Of a stretch of 64,000 nt of DNA, positions 9,942-21,182 are shown in pieces. The DNA comes from Hemerocallis citrina. Lineage: Eukaryota; Streptophyta; Magnoliopsida; Asparagales; Asphodelaceae. The DNA is taken from assembly GCA_017893485.1 (NCBI GenBank), contig CM030362.1:181682175-181746174 (forward strand), written 5' to 3'. The position numbers and the translations under genes were made by a program. Numbering within the stretch: the first letter of the stretch is position 1; each line of letters begins with the position of its first letter. The notes below the pieces were generated by a model that worked only from the letters and a program-made list of their open reading frames with translations, had not been told where the DNA came from and made no database searches.

Positions 9942-11849
9942 ATGCCTCCGAAGAAGGTCAGATCCAGAGGGTCAAACCGTGTGGCCAACCTCGCCGACCC
10001 GACGAATGAAGTCCCAGTCAATCCTATTCCTCAGTCCGACCTCCCTCCGCCGGCCCAGCAGGGCCCACCTCCTCCTCCCAAGCAGCAGCCCAACAATGGT
10101 CCGTCCGGTGATAACGGTCGGAAGGAGAAGCAGCCCCTCAATCCGGGCCATGTCTCGGTCCATAATGGGTCCTCGGACTCGATGGCTTCTCATCATCCCG
10201 ACCTCCGCATCACACTCCTGAACCGCCAGAAGGAAGACGACCTCCGCACCCATCTTGACGAGAGGCGGGCCCGAGAGGGAGCCTCCCGCCAGCGTCAGGG
10301 TGAGCGGTCCCCACGTCGCCGAGACGGCAGAAGGTCCCCGGACCGCAGAGGCCGAGCGGCGTCCCCCGAGCGCCGAAGAAGGAAGTCGCGTTCCCCCGGG
10401 GATCGGCGTCATCCGAGGGACCGAGAAGTGCCTATCATTCGGGCTGAATTCCTCCAATTTCAGGAGACCGTTCTACAGGCTCTCAACCTTCGGCAGAACG
10501 TCCAGAATGCACAGAGGGCTCCGATGCCCCCGAGGGACCCCAGTCCTTGCCGCCGAACCCGATGTCCTTCCCCGGCTCCCAGCCGCCAGCGGCAGCAACA
10601 CAGCCCTCGCCGATCCCAGGACTACCGGCGCCAGAGTCCGCGCTCCCCCTCCTATGAAGAGGAGTCCGAGGGGTCATACGATTACCAGCGAAGGGACGAC
10701 GCCCTCATCCGCCGTATCCACGAGGTGGAAAGGCGTATCGGCCGCATGGACAGGGAGGAGGAGTCCCGAGCAGGAACCTTCCGTCCCAGCCGAACCCCCC
10801 TTCTCACGGTCGATCATGGAGGCCCACATACCGAGGAGTTTCAAACCGCCACAGTTTGAGACATACTCAGGGGAATCCGACCCGGTCGATCACGTCGAAA
10901 GCTTCAAGACCCTGATGCTGATCCATCAAGCTTCCGACGCTGTGCTCTGCAGGACCTTCTCCGCCACCCTCAGGGGGTCGGCTCGGGAATGGTATTCTAG
11001 GCTCGCCCCCTCCTCCATCTTCTCATTCGAGCAGTTCGAAACACTGTTCATTACTCACTTCGTGAGTAGCAGGCGAGCCGAAAAGACAAGCCTCTCCCTG
11101 CTGAACCTGCGGCAGGAAAGGGAAGAGAAGCTGCGGGACTATGTGAAAAGATTCACCGCAGAGGTAAGGTCTATCGCCTCCTTAGACCAGTCGGTGGCAA
11201 CCGTGGCGTTCCAATCGAACGTCCTCAACGCCAACCTCCGATCGTCCCTAGCCAAGAAACCACCGCATGACTTCGCCGACCTCCTCCCGAGGTGCAAGAA
11301 GTACATCCGAGCAGAGGAGGCTGAAGCCCTTCCGAGCTTCGGAGGGCCCTCCGCGGGGTCGAAGAGGAAGGCGACGGGGGAAGAGGGGTCCAAGAAAGCT
11401 CAGAAGGACAATGGCGGTCAGCGTCGCGCTCCCCCCAGGTTCGAGAAGTTCACTCCCCTCACCACCAACGTCTCTACTATCCTGATGGAAGTGGAGAAGG
11501 AGGGGGTCATCCCTCCAGCTCCGAGGATGCACACCCCGGCAAAGAGGAGGAACAAAGATAAGTGGTGTCGTTACCACCGAGACCACGGCCACGACACGAA
11601 CGACTGCCGGGCCTTGAGAGATGAGATTGAAGCCCTCATCCGGAGGGGGCAGTTGGCCAAGTTCGTGAAGGCGAACGATCGGGCGGATCGCAATTCTCCT
11701 CCGGCTCGGGGGGCTAACAAGTGCTCCGAGCGGCGCGAGGAAACACCCGAGTTCGAGGAGGAAAAGATTCTGCACCTGATCCATGGAGGCCCCATGGGGG
11801 GCTCCTCTAATACCTCCCGGAAGGCCTTCGTCCGAGAGGTCAACTCGGT
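9942..11849 (+). pseudogene. gag: gag of A, frameshifted
   Basis: The start at 9942 (MPPKKVRSRG) is the first ATG after the primer site and corresponds to the gag start in E. Residues about 1-110 are Pro- and Gln-rich. Residues about 115-155 and 205-245 are rich in Arg-Ser pairs, like an SR domain. The capsid domain follows (FKPPQFETYSGE near 10845, then REWYSRLAPSSIFSFEQF near 10990). A zinc knuckle C-X2-H-X4-H-X4-C lies at 11566-11607. The first frame ends at 10859. A run of six C at 10795-10800, one more than the downstream frame needs, separates the N-terminal part from the capsid. This is either a single-base mutation, a sequencing error or a slippage site. In the family, Gag forms the cytoplasmic particle. 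Confidence 0.9.
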
Positions 11850-13041
11850 TCACAGTGCTCCTCCTCCCAAAGGTCTCGGCGTCCCTGTATCTTTCTTCGA
11901 TGCCGACCTCGAAGGGGTCCGAACCCCACACTGTGATGCCCTCGTCATCGACCTCCGCATAGCCAACTTCAAGGTGCAGAGGATTTTGGTGGACAACGGG
12001 AGTTCGGTCAATATCCTTTTCCTCTCGGCCTTCCGAGGCCTGCAGCTGTCCCAAGACCGTCTCAAGCCGGCCGGTTACACACTCCACGGGTTCACGGGGG
12101 TCCCGGTAACCGTCGAGGGGGTGATAACCCTAGACGTTACTGCGGGAAGCACCCCTACTACCCGGACCGAGCCGATGGACTTCATGGTCGTCGACGTCCC
12201 GGCAGCGTATAATGTCATTCTAGGCCGTCCCGGCCTAGCCGCCCTGGAGGCTGTCCCCTCGGCGTATCATTTGAAAATGAAGTTCCCCACTCGGTCGGGA
12301 GTAGGGGAAGTCAGGGGAAGCCAAGAAACAGCCCGGAAGTGCTACATGACTTCCACCGGGGGACCAGTGCTCTCGCTCGAGACACTAGAAATCCCCGAGC
12401 CGAAAGCTCGGCCGACGTCCGAACCGGCGGACGAGTTAGAAGAAGTGCTCTTCTCGGACGAGGACCCGAGCCGGAAGTTCCTCATCAGCCGGTCCCTGCC
12501 GACCGCACTGTGCTCGGACCTGATCCAATGCATCCGGGATAACCGTGACTTGTTCGCTTGGTCGGCCGCGGACATGCCCGGCATTTCCAAGGAGCTGCTC
12601 GTCCATCGCTTGAGTGTCGAACCGGGGTGCAAACCGGTCCAACAGAAGAGGCGAAAGTTCGCTCCCGAGCGACAGCAGGCCATCAAAGAGGAGGTGGATA
12701 AACTGCTGAAGGCCAAGTTCATACAGGAGGTAAATTACCCCGAGTGGCTGTCGAATGTTGTAATGGTCAAGAAGTCCAATGGCTCGTGGAGAATATGCAT
12801 CGACTTCACCGACCTGAACAAGGCGTGTCCGAAGGACCCATTCCCTCTCCCAAACATCGACACCCTTATTGACGCCACCTCGGGCCATGAGTTCCTCAGC
12901 TTCATGGATGCCTTCTCAGGGTACAATCAAATCCGAATGTTCCCTCCGGACATCCCGAAGACCTCCTTCGTCACCGACCAAGGCCTCTACTGCTACCGGG
13001 TAATGTCGTTCGGCTTGAAGAACGCAGGTGCCACCTACTAG
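11850..13041 (+). pseudogene. pol: pol of A: protease and N-terminal reverse transcriptase
   Basis: The frame is open from the capsid through here without a break, so gag and pol lie in one frame apart from the C-run. The aspartic protease signature ILVDNGSSVNI has its catalytic Asp at 11992-11994. The linker PADELEEVLF follows, then the RT palm and fingers (KKSNGSWRICIDFTDLNKAC near 12770-12830, FMDAFSGYNQI near 12902, YRVMSFGLKNAGATY near 12995). The frame ends at TAG 13039-13041. At that codon D encodes Gln in an otherwise identical context, so a C-to-T change at CAG is the likely cause. Confidence 0.92.
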
Positions 13042-14382
13042 CGCCTCGTCAACAAGATCTTCCAGAGCCAGATTGGCCGAAACATGGAGGTGTACGTTGA
13101 CGACATGCTCGTCAAAAGCGTCCGAGGCACCGATCATGTAGCCGACCTCCAGGAGGCCTTCGGCGTGTTGAGGAAGCACAGCATGCGGCTGAACCCGAAC
13201 AAGTGTGCGTTCGGGGTCACCTCGGGAAAATTCCTCGGCTTCATGGTAAGCCAGCGAGGAATCGAAGCTATCCCCGAGAAGATTAAGGCCATATTAGACA
13301 TGGCCCCGCCTCGGAACATCAAGGAGGTGCAGAAGCTCACCGGTCGGCTCGCTGCTATCGGTCGTTTCCTCTCGAAGTCGAGGGAAAAGTGCCTTCCCTT
13401 CTTCAAAGCACTCAGGGGGGCTAAGGGTTTTGAATGGGGCCAACCACAACAGGAATCGTTCGACCAGTTGAAGGCATACTTGGTGAACCCCCCTCTGCTC
13501 AGCAAACCGGTCCCGGGCGAGACCCTCTTCGTCTATTTGGCTGCTTCCGAGCAGACATTGAGTGCTGTCTTGGTGAGGGAGGAGGATCGAACTCAAAGGC
13601 CTATCTACTACGTGAGCAAGGTGCTCCGGGACGCCGAGCTCCGTTATCCGAAGATAGAGAAGATGGCCTACTCTCTAGTCACGGCGGCGAGGAAGCTTCG
13701 GCCCTATTTTCAGTCCCACTCCATCGTCGTCCTCACTGACCAACCCCTAAAGCAGATCCTCTACAAGCCCGAGACCTCGGGTCGGCTAATGAAGTGGTCC
13801 ATAGAGCTGAGCCAGCATGACATCACTTACCAGCCTCGGACAGCGATTAAGGCACAGGCGCTCGCCGACTTCATCGTGGAGTCCACTATCCCTGAGGTCG
13901 AACACATTCCGAATGGACCTCCCATTTGGACAATCTTCGTGGACGGATCCTCTTGTAATGAAGGAAGCGGCGCTGGCATCATTCTGAATGGCCCTGACGA
14001 CTTCGTCCTCCAGTACGTGATCCGTATGAACTTCAAGGCTTCGAACAACGAGGCGGAGTACGAAGCACTCATCGCTGGCCTCGGACTTGCACGAAGCGCT
14101 GGGGCGCAGCGCCTCCGAATCCATAGCGATTCCCAACTCGTCGTGAACCAAGTCTTGGGCGAGTACGAAGCTCGAGATGAGCGGATGGCAAAGTACCTTG
14201 CTAGGGTTCGGGATCTCATGGGCCGGTTCGAGGAGGCGCTCATCCAACGGGTTCCTCGGGAAGAAAACTCACAGGCCGATGCCCTCTCCAAATTGGCCTC
14301 GTCCTCACTTCAAGGTCTCGAACAGACCGTGCTGATCGAAGTCCTCTCTAAGCCGAGCATCGAAGACGAGATACCTGGCTAG
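13042..14382 (+). pseudogene. pol: pol of A: RT catalytic core, RNase H and second RNase H
   Basis: This continues in the same frame directly after the stop. YVDD, the RT active site, is encoded at 13093-13104. The RT thumb and first RNase H follow ([35 protein letters not shown]). From about 13925 comes a second RNase H with its acidic residues in [21 protein letters not shown] and [11 protein letters not shown], then [14 protein letters not shown]. Two RNase H domains are the known mark of the Tat lineage. The frame stops at TAG 14380-14382, before the integrase. Confidence 0.92.
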
Positions 14383-15681
14383 GCGGAAGCGTTGCCGGTC
14401 ATGCTACAAGATAACTGGATGAAGCCTTTGGTGGAATTCCTAAGGGACGGGCTCCTGCCCGAAGACCCCAAAGAGGCTCGCCGAGTTAGAACCCGGGCCG
14501 AGCGGTATGTCTTAATCGAGGGCATCTATACAAGCGCTCTTTCTCTCAAATAGACGGCCGACCGTACCTAAGGTGCCTCTCTCCGATCAAGCCGAATATG
14601 CCCTAAAAGAGCTCCACGAAGGCATCGGAGGGGCACACTCAGAATTTAGGTCCTTGGCCCGGAAAGCTTTGAATTATGGGTACTTCTGGCCGACCCTCCT
14701 TCAAGACGCCGAGCGACACGTTCGGCGATGCAGCTCCTGCCAGAGACACTCGAACATCCGACGCCTCCCTTAGGCCAACCTCGCCTCCTTATCATGTCCC
14801 ATCCCCTTCGCAATGTGGGGGCATGGATTTGCTAGGACCCTTCCCTCCGGCTCCGGGTCAGTTCAAGTTCTTAGTCGTGGCCATCGACTACTTCTCGAAG
14901 TGGGTCGAGGCCGAGCCCCTCGCCACTATAACCGAGAACAAAGTGATACAGTTCTTCTGGAAGAGCATCATATGCAGGTTCGGCGTCCCCCGTGTCCTCA
15001 TAACGGACAACGGGAACTCAGTTCACAGGCGCAGCATTCCGAGCTTTATGCGACGACCTGGCTATTCAGCAGCGCTTCTCGTCCGTCTCCCACCCTCAGT
15101 CGAACGGACAGGCAGAAAATGCCAACCGGCAGATCCTCGCAGGCATCAAGAAAAGGTTGGACAAAAGTTCCAAGGGCTTATGGGTCGACCAACTCCCCAA
15201 CATCCTATGGAACTACCGCACGAGCAAGCGGACCCCCACAGGCGAGTCCCCTTTCAACCTCACCTATGGGTCCGAGGCCGTGATACCGCTCGAGGTCGGA
15301 ATACCTTCCCCCCGGCTCACAGCCTATGACGAAGCACAGAATGCCAGGGACCTCAGAGCAGACTTGGACTTAATAGACGAGCTGAGGGAAAGGGCGTCGA
15401 TTCGGCAGCAGATCTACCGAAGAAGAGTTGAATTAGCGTACAACAAAAGGGTCCGACCCGCCAACCTTAAGCAAGGAGATTTGGTCTTGAGGAAGCTAGC
15501 CATATCCTTCCCCAGTCAGAAGGGCAAGCTGGCTCCGAACTGGGAAGGGCCGTACAGGATCACAAAGGTGGTTCGGCCCGGAACATATCGCCTCGAAGAC
15601 CTAGAGGGCAGAGAGCTTCCGAGGACCTGGAATGCCGACCACCTCCTAAAATACCAAGAAAGCGCTCCGGCGCCACTCTAA
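14383..15681 (+). pseudogene. pol: pol of A: integrase, broken
   Basis: The HHCC zinc finger is at about 14600-14740 (LHEGIGGAH and CSSCQRHS). The core begins near 14822 (GMDLLGPF), carries the second Asp in LITDNG near 15000 and the Glu in NGQAENANR at 15115-15117. The GPY/F motif (NWEGPYRI) is near 15541, and the protein ends at the stop 15679-15681. No chromodomain follows. Breaks seen: stops near 14550 and 14565, TAG at 14771, a frame change between zinc finger and core, and an extra base just after LITDNG near 15013. The family enzyme inserts element cDNA into the genome with a 5-bp stagger. Confidence 0.9.
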
Positions 15682-15856
15682 GTATCATGGAGTATCGAGC
15701 CATTCCAGTCCTCCGACTTGTAACCCATTTTTCATAAATTGTACTATGTAAAACGGTTCGCCGTCAATTATCAATAAAGAAAGCTCTATTATGTTTGTGA
15801 ATTCGCATGTTTCTATCCCCTCTTATAACCTACTTTTTAAATTGTGATTTCGACCA

Positions 15857-16293
15857 ATGGTTCGGAGTCCACGTTCGGCTCGGCCTCATCCCCTCGGCTC
15901 GTCTCTGGACGGACAAGGGGTAGACCGTCGTTCCGAACTGCTCCCACAACCGTTGAACTACAACGATGGTTCGGAGTCCAACACTCGGCTCGACTTTACC
16001 TCCTTGGCTCGTCTCCGGACGAACCAGGGTTAGATCGCCGTTCGGAATTGCTCCCACAACTGTTGAACTACACCGATGGTTCGGAGTCCAACACTCGGCT
16101 CGACTTTACCTCCTCGGCTCGTCTCCGGATGAACCAGGGGTAGATCGCCGTTCGGAATTGCTCCCACAACCGTTGAACTACACCGATGGTTCGGAGTCCA
16201 ACACTCGGCTCGACTTTATCCCCTCGGCTCGTCTCCGGACGAACCAGGGGTAGATCGCCGTTCGGAATTGCTCCCACAACCATCGAGCTACAA
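15857..16293 (+). repeat. Four tandem 110-bp repeats in A
   Basis: Units starting ATGGTTCGGAGTCCA begin at 15857, 15966, 16076 and 16186 (109, 110 and 110 bp), and a fifth degenerate start lies near 16295. They lie in the 3' region between pol and the antisense genes. Hypervariable 3' regions with tandem repeats are known for this lineage. Confidence 0.9.
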
Positions 16294-16295
16294 AA

Positions 16296-16923
16296 ATGGT
16301 CACAGGGTCCAGCACTTGGCTCCCAGTCCGTTCAAGCTTCTCCATAAGATCTATGCCGGAGCGATCTTGGCCATGTAATCCGAGCGATCTTGGCCACTTG
16401 CCGAAGACCGAAGCCCTACGTCTCCGGTCGGCCACCGACCAAGTGCCTTCCCGAGCTCACAAACGGAGAAAACTCACTTTCTCCTCAACTTTCGTGCATG
16501 ATCTCGATCAGACGGCTCAGATCTGGCCACCTGCGCTAAACGACAAGATAGCATTTTCTTGGGAACTGAGCCGCCTCGAAATTCGTGCCAACACCCAACG
16601 GCTCAGATCTTGCCACCGACACTAAACGACAAGATAGCACTTTCTAAGGGACAGAGCCGCCTAGGAACTCGTGCCGTACCTTGTCAGAGTCGCTAAACGA
16701 CAAAACACTGTACTCATGGGAACCCGTTCGGTCCAAATACTCTCGCCGACGGAACTAACACACTCGGCCCAAGGACCTCGGCACGACCAACACAATTATA
16801 AGCAAGACAAATATGCAGTGCAATGAAAGATATTTTATTAAACAATCAGACCTCAATACAAAACACATGATTACAAAGTGTTTGGAATCAAAATACACAA
16901 CGCCGACCCACTACACTTAGCCC
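16296..16923 (+). repeat. Outlying copy of the 223-bp repeat of A, and antisense gene 3' end
   Basis: The stretch 16380-16640 (for example AAGTGCCTTCCCGAGCTCAC, then CTAAACGACAAGATAGCA) matches the repeats at 22432-23340 in the same orientation, on the other side of the antisense genes. Near 16829 the minus strand has AATAAA-type signals shortly beyond the antisense stop at 16924. No gene is seen here. Confidence 0.7.
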
Positions 16924-17355
16924 TCATATGGAAAAATCTTCACTGGACTGTTCGGCCGACTGTTCGTCCTCCTCGGCTGGTAGCTCCCCTGCACCGTTCC
17001 GGAGCTTCGCTACCACAATTTGCAAGTGTTGAATCTCCGAGAGCAAATCATCCCGCTCGGCTATGACCTTCGACTGGTTGTGCCGAATACACTTGACCCG
17101 AAGAGCGTTGCTGAATGCGGTTTGCGAGTCCTCGTCCCCCTCTGCAGGGTTCAGCTCGGCGATCCTATCCTCCAGACGCTGGATCTCGGCTTCCCTTAGG
17201 TCGAGGACGGACAAAAGGTGAGCCCGCTCACCCTCAGCCCGGCGTAACTCCAGCTCGACGCTCCTAAGACTCAGAGCCGTCGTCCCAGAAGAGGCTCCAG
17301 ATTCAGAGTCATCATCCGAGCCGTAAAGATCAGCATATGAATCGGACGCCTCGAG
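16924..17355 (-). CDS. Antisense accessory gene 2 of A, last exon (coiled coil)
   Basis: On the minus strand the exon starts after a clear acceptor (CCATTTTTCAG at 17356 and upstream) and runs to the stop at 16924, giving about 143 residues. It is acidic at the start (YGSDDDSESG), then a coiled coil with heptad spacing (ELRRAEGERAHLLSVLDLRE, EIQRLEDRIAEL, ERDDLLSEIQHLQIVVAKL), and an acidic tail. I do not recognise a named family. Position and strand fit the extra ORFs known from Tat elements. The exact donor of the previous exon is uncertain. Confidence 0.55.
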   Translation of the reverse strand, partial: LEASDSYADLYGSDDDSESGASSGTTALSLRSVELELRRAEGERAHLLSVLDLREAEIQRLEDRIAELNPAEGDEDSQTAFSNALRVKCIRHNQSKVIAERDDLLSEIQHLQIVVAKLRNGAGELPAEEDEQSAEQSSEDFSI

Positions 17356-17518
17356 CTGAAAAATGGGGAAAGCAAACAACAAGATTTCAATATACTTCTG
17401 AGGCACCACACTTGAAGAATTTTCCAATCATATTCAGACATAATGGTTCCACAATACAACAAGACCAAGTCTACAACAACGTTTTACAACAAATCAGAAG
17501 GGACACGAAGCGACATAG

Positions 17519-18358
17519 TCAGGTCCTCTTCGGAAAAGGAACACTTCGGTTTAAGGAAACACGAGGACGACGAGGCCTGCCCTCCGAGCTCGATCCTAAA
17601 CCAACGAAGCGCGACCCCCCTTCGCTGCTGACTCTAACAGCGGCGCCGACCGAGGCCCCGCTTGACGAGACGGTCGCACTGCTCTGAGCGTCGGCTGGAC
17701 TCCGTATGGTCACAGGCGAGCGTGTCGCGAGTTCGTAAAACGTAATCCCCCTCTCGCTCTCTTCACGAGTGCACGACGTGCTACGGACATTAGCCCTCTC
17801 CGGCGCAGGCTTGAGCGACGCGACCTCTTCCTCCAGTTCAATGATTCTGTCTCTCAAAACGTCGTCCTTCGTCGTCTTCTTCGGACGAGAGGGTCTTGAC
17901 GAGCCAGAGACGGTGGCGCCATCGGTCGCAAGCCGTCGGAAATGGGTGACCTCGATCCCCCTATCTATCGTGATCCTTCTGAGCCTATCGACTTCGGCCA
18001 ATAGCCTCTTGCGCTCGGTCGATGCCTTCTCCAGCTCGGAAGTCAGTTTCTCTTCCGCCGCCGAGCGTTCCTTCCCCGCTAATTCCAAGTGTTGGACCTC
18101 GGCCAAAAAGTCGTCATTCTTCTGCTCGGCGGCAGTAAGCTCCCCACGGAGCCGCTCGACTTCCCCTTCGGGACAAGGAGCTTGGGGGTACTTCCGCAGT
18201 TGCCACAGCTCGCGATAGTACCTCCGTAGAGCTGCCCTCGTCTCCTCCAGTTGGCCGAGCAGGAGAAACCGCCTCTGTCGGCTGTCCGAGAGCTCACGCT
18301 TCGTTTTGGCCAGCTCCTTCCGAAGGTAGACAACCTCCGTGATCGGACCGAACTTCAC
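17519..18358 (-). CDS. Antisense accessory gene 2 of A, coiled-coil exon
   Basis: The minus-strand frame is open for about 280 residues after the acceptor CTGCTTTTCAG at 18359-18369. Long Leu/Glu/Arg heptads dominate (LRKELAKTKRELSDSRQ, GQLEETRAALRRYYREL, EEKLTSELEKASTERKRLL), followed by a Ser/Lys-rich stretch and a second short coil (IIELEEEVASLKP). The C-terminal 100 residues are low complexity. The true 3' end may be a splice donor before 17519. No enzyme motif is visible. A structural or nucleic-acid-bound role is possible but unsupported. Confidence 0.5.
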   Translation of the reverse strand: MKFGPITEVVYLRKELAKTKRELSDSRQRRFLLLGQLEETRAALRRYYRELWQLRKYPQAPCPEGEVERLRGELTAAEQKNDDFLAEVQHLELAGKERSAAEEKLTSELEKASTERKRLLAEVDRLRRITIDRGIEVTHFRRLATDGATVSGSSRPSRPKKTTKDDVLRDRIIELEEEVASLKPAPERANVRSTSCTREESERGITFYELATRSPVTIRSPADAQSSATVSSSGASVGAAVRVSSEGGSRFVGLGSSSEGRPRRPRVSLNRSVPFPKRT

Positions 18359-18572
18359 CTGAAAAGCAGAGATAAATCCGATACCCAACACTCGGAAACA
18401 TCTACGACTAGTCACACACAAATCCGAAGCTCAACACTTGGACAAATTTTGGCCAAACAAAATGTTTTTCATTCAAAATCGAGGTGAAAGTTTTACACAA
18501 GCGGTGGCCAGTCCGCAATGAGGCTTACAAAAAGAAAACAAAACAATAAAAGACTAAAAGAAGACAACCGAG

Positions 18573-19286
18573 TCAGGGGTCGACCTTTTTGCCGTTCGGG
18601 TCCGTCGACCCCCCGGTCTTGTCCTCGCCATCGCCCTCGCCTCTGCCTTCACTCCAACTCTCCTTCCCGGAGTCATCCTCCTCCTCGCCCTCGGCTTCGT
18701 TCTCCCCAGGGCCTTCGACAGGTTCCGTCTCTCCCTCGGGGCCGAGCAAACACTCGGTAATCCCTTCCTCCCCTTCCACAGGGTCATAAAAATGATAAGA
18801 GGACGTGTCGAAGCCCGGGTTCTTGGCGGCTATGTGGAGCAGGGCTCGACCGTAGGCATCCTCCATGTTCTGGATCATGTGCTGCGCGGCCTCCTCCTGC
18901 ACGGCCTTCCTCACCTTCTTCACCTTCTTCAGGTGTTTGGCCTTGATCTTCTCGGCCCTCTTCCGAGCCGTCTCCGCTTCCGACCGAGCCTTGGCCAGTG
19001 CCTCCTTCAGCTCGGCAACCTCTTTCTCCGCTCCCGACCGAGCGTTGGCCAGCTCCTTCTTCAGCTCGGCTGCCTCCTTCTCAAGCTTGGCCGCCGTCTC
19101 CTTCGACAGCTGAATGGCGTCGGCCAGCTACTTCTCCAGGCCCCCCACTACAGCAGCCCTCTTCGTCGAGAGAAGCTGCTCGGCATCAAGCTGCTGCGCG
19201 ACCTTGACGCGCTCCGCCCTCTCCCGCTCTTTCTCCCGCTCCTTGTTCGCCAACTCCTCGACCAGGAAGTTGAAGTGGCAGAGAGT
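18573..19286 (-). pseudogene. Antisense accessory gene 1 of A, exon 3 (coiled coil)
   Basis: The minus-strand exon begins after the acceptor TCTCTTTCAG and ends at the stop at 18573. It encodes a long Ala/Glu/Lys coiled coil (KEREKERERAERVKVAQQL, KLEKEAAELKKELANARSG, AEIKEAL-type heptads) and a strongly acidic tail (NEAEGEEEDDSGKESWSEG). An in-frame TAG near 19127 interrupts the coil, so this copy is broken. The matching exon in D is 43919-44404, which shares the coil-then-acidic-tail layout but little sequence. The minus strand past the stop holds the block GCGGACTGGCCACCGC, found also after the D exon. Confidence 0.65.
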
Positions 19287-19378
19287 CTGAAAGAGAACAA
19301 CACGTTAAAATCCGAACCCAAGAACTTAGAAAAATTCTAAGGAAGAAATTTGGATGAAGGAGGGCTCGGCCCACTTAC
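19287..19378 (-). other. Intron 2 of antisense gene 1 in A
   Basis: The donor is TCG/GTAAGT at 19379/19378 and the acceptor is TTTCAG/ACTC at 19287/19286, on the minus strand; length 92 bp, AT-rich. D has the same donor context (CTCTCG/GTAAGTG) at 45672/45671. Confidence 0.65.
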
Positions 19379-19935
19379 CGACATAGTATTCCGAGCAATC
19401 TGCATCACGGCGTCCCCTGCCATCCCGGCCTTCAGGGTCGCTCGATCCTTCGGGGTCGGCAGGTGCCTCACCGCCTCCATGCAGATGTTCCCGTCGCCCA
19501 AGAAGCCGTCGACGTTCATCACCTGCCAGTTGGGGACGAAGATCTGCTTATGACGCTCGGTCAAGATCTTCTCCGCATCGGCAGTGAGGGGTGGAACATG
19601 GAGGGACAACGCCTCCTTCGCACCGAACACACCGCTCGACGAGCCGGGAGCATCTCCCTTCGAGATCGGTGTCGGCACATCCGAGGTCGGAGGGTCGAGG
19701 ACCGGCACATCCGAGGTCGGAGGGTCGAGGACCGGCGCATTCGAGGTCGGAGGGTCGAGGACCATGGCTTCCCCCTCCGCGAGGACCATGACCTTTGGCT
19801 GGTCGGCAACCTTCGCCACCGAAGGCTTCTTCGTGGCTCGGCTGTCCTGAGGCGCCGCCGAAGGCCTCTTCTTCTTCGCCTCCTGCTCTGACCTACCCTT
19901 CGCCACCAAAGCTTTGTAATCCAGCTTCATCGTAC
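19379..19935 (-). CDS. Antisense accessory gene 1 of A, exon 2
   Basis: The exon is open throughout (about 186 residues). It starts MKLDYKALVAKGR two codons after the splice junction, is Lys/Ala-rich, holds three imperfect copies of an 11-residue unit around VLDPPTSDVP, and then a conserved block (PNWQVMNVDGFLGDGNICME, DRATLKAGMAGDAVMQIARN). The D counterpart at 45672-46123 shares the basic N-terminus (RRADQEKK) and the block around PDWGVKVGDNMLEGPVALE. The function is unknown. It is part of the extra ORF typical of Tat elements. Confidence 0.65.
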
Positions 19936-20011
19936 CTGCACGAGCCGGATGAAGAAACTTAGAAAAATTTTCATGGACTTTAAACAAAGAATATAAATAC
20001 CAGAAGCATAC
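19936..20011 (-). other. Intron 1 of antisense gene 1 in A
   Basis: The donor is CCTA/GTATGC and the acceptor is CGTGCAG/GTACG on the minus strand; length 76 bp. Splicing keeps the frame across the junction. The D copy has CCTA/GTATGT at the same codon. Confidence 0.7.
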
Positions 20012-20990
20012 TAGGGTCGATCGGACTGAGACCCCCTCGGAACAGTTCCTCCTCGGTAATATCTTTCCAGCTTAGCGCTGGCAAGGCGAGGAGCTTCCTC
20101 TGGATCTCCGCCTCCTCATCACTCAGCGGTGCCTCCCTCTTGGTCCGCTTGGGCAGACCCTCCTTCGCCCAAACCGTCGGTATCACCCACGGCGCAGGGG
20201 CTCGGATGAGGAAGTACTTCTCCTTCCAATGTTTGATCGAGTCCGGATTCTTGATCAGCTTCATGCCCGTCCGGGGCGAAAGAAAGAACCTTTGTTCGTC
20301 TCGCCTCGGCTGACAAGGTCGGTAGAGGCTCCGGAAGAGGAACATAGTCGGCTTGCCGCCGACTTCTTGGCATCGGAGGACGAATGCCGTGACGTGCCTC
20401 CATGTGTTCGGCATCAGCTGGGCGGGGCTCAACCCGTACCATGTCAACACATCCACAACGAACGGGTGGAGGGGAAACCGGAGTCCGGCAATTAGGGAGT
20501 CGACCGGAAAGACGCACACGTCCGACGAGGACTTTGTGTTGGCTCGGAAACCCGGCCCAAGGAGGAGCAGCCCGTAGTCGGCGGGGATCCGGAAACCCTC
20601 TCAGATCAGACGAAGGTCGGTCTCGGTAAGTGACGAGATGGTGTGGTCCACCTCGGACAGTTCCCTCGGCTCGTTCTCCTCAACCTGCTTAGCCGTGCCT
20701 TGGGTGACTCTCTCCAAGGTACCCTCGTCATAGTCCCGGACGCCTCCCACGCTCGACAGGACGATAGGCTGCCGACCGAACGCCCCCGCTCTCTTCGGCG
20801 TTTCCACTATCGTGACCACGGCTTTACCCTTTCGGGACGCCGCCATGACCTCCTCGGGTAGCTCGGCCATTTCGCCCTCTTTGTCCGGACGAACAACGTC
20901 CTGCTCGCTCGGCTCCACTACTCCCTTCCCTTTATCCCCTAGGCCAACGGCTTGCTCCGAGGCGGGGGTCTCATCCGTAATCTTAACCAT
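20012..20990 (-). pseudogene. Antisense accessory gene 1 of A, exon 1 (Transposase_28-like)
   Basis: The start at 20990 (MVKITDETPASEQ) lies about 190 bp after a minus-strand TATA box. Residues about 1-130 are charged linker. The second half carries the domain described in plants as putative gypsy-type transposon (Pfam Transposase_28): RFPLHPFVVDVLTWYGLSPA near 20440-20500, then DSIKHWKEKYFLI near 20210-20250. An in-frame TGA at 20601-20603 interrupts it, so this copy is broken by a single stop. The exon ends at the donor CCTA/GTATGC. The biochemical role of this domain is not known. Confidence 0.75.
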
Positions 20991-21182
20991 TTTTCCTAAA
21001 AGAGAAGGGAAAGAGACTGACCTTGAAGTGACATGTGCGGTCGGAAAGTTCGCCGGAAACAATGAACACTACTGCGACAGCTAGCAACGCCACCAGAAAG
21101 CGGAAAACTTTGAAGGCAAAGTAAAAACTGAAGAGAGAGAGTAAAAGTGAAAAATGATGCTTGGTCTAAGAGGGGGGTGAAG

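Noticed and set aside
10255..10800. Long upstream part of the 928-residue frame as a separate N-terminus
   Set aside because: The Arg/Pro-rich shadow before 10800 is out of phase with the Gag N-terminus that starts at 9942, and does not match E or D.
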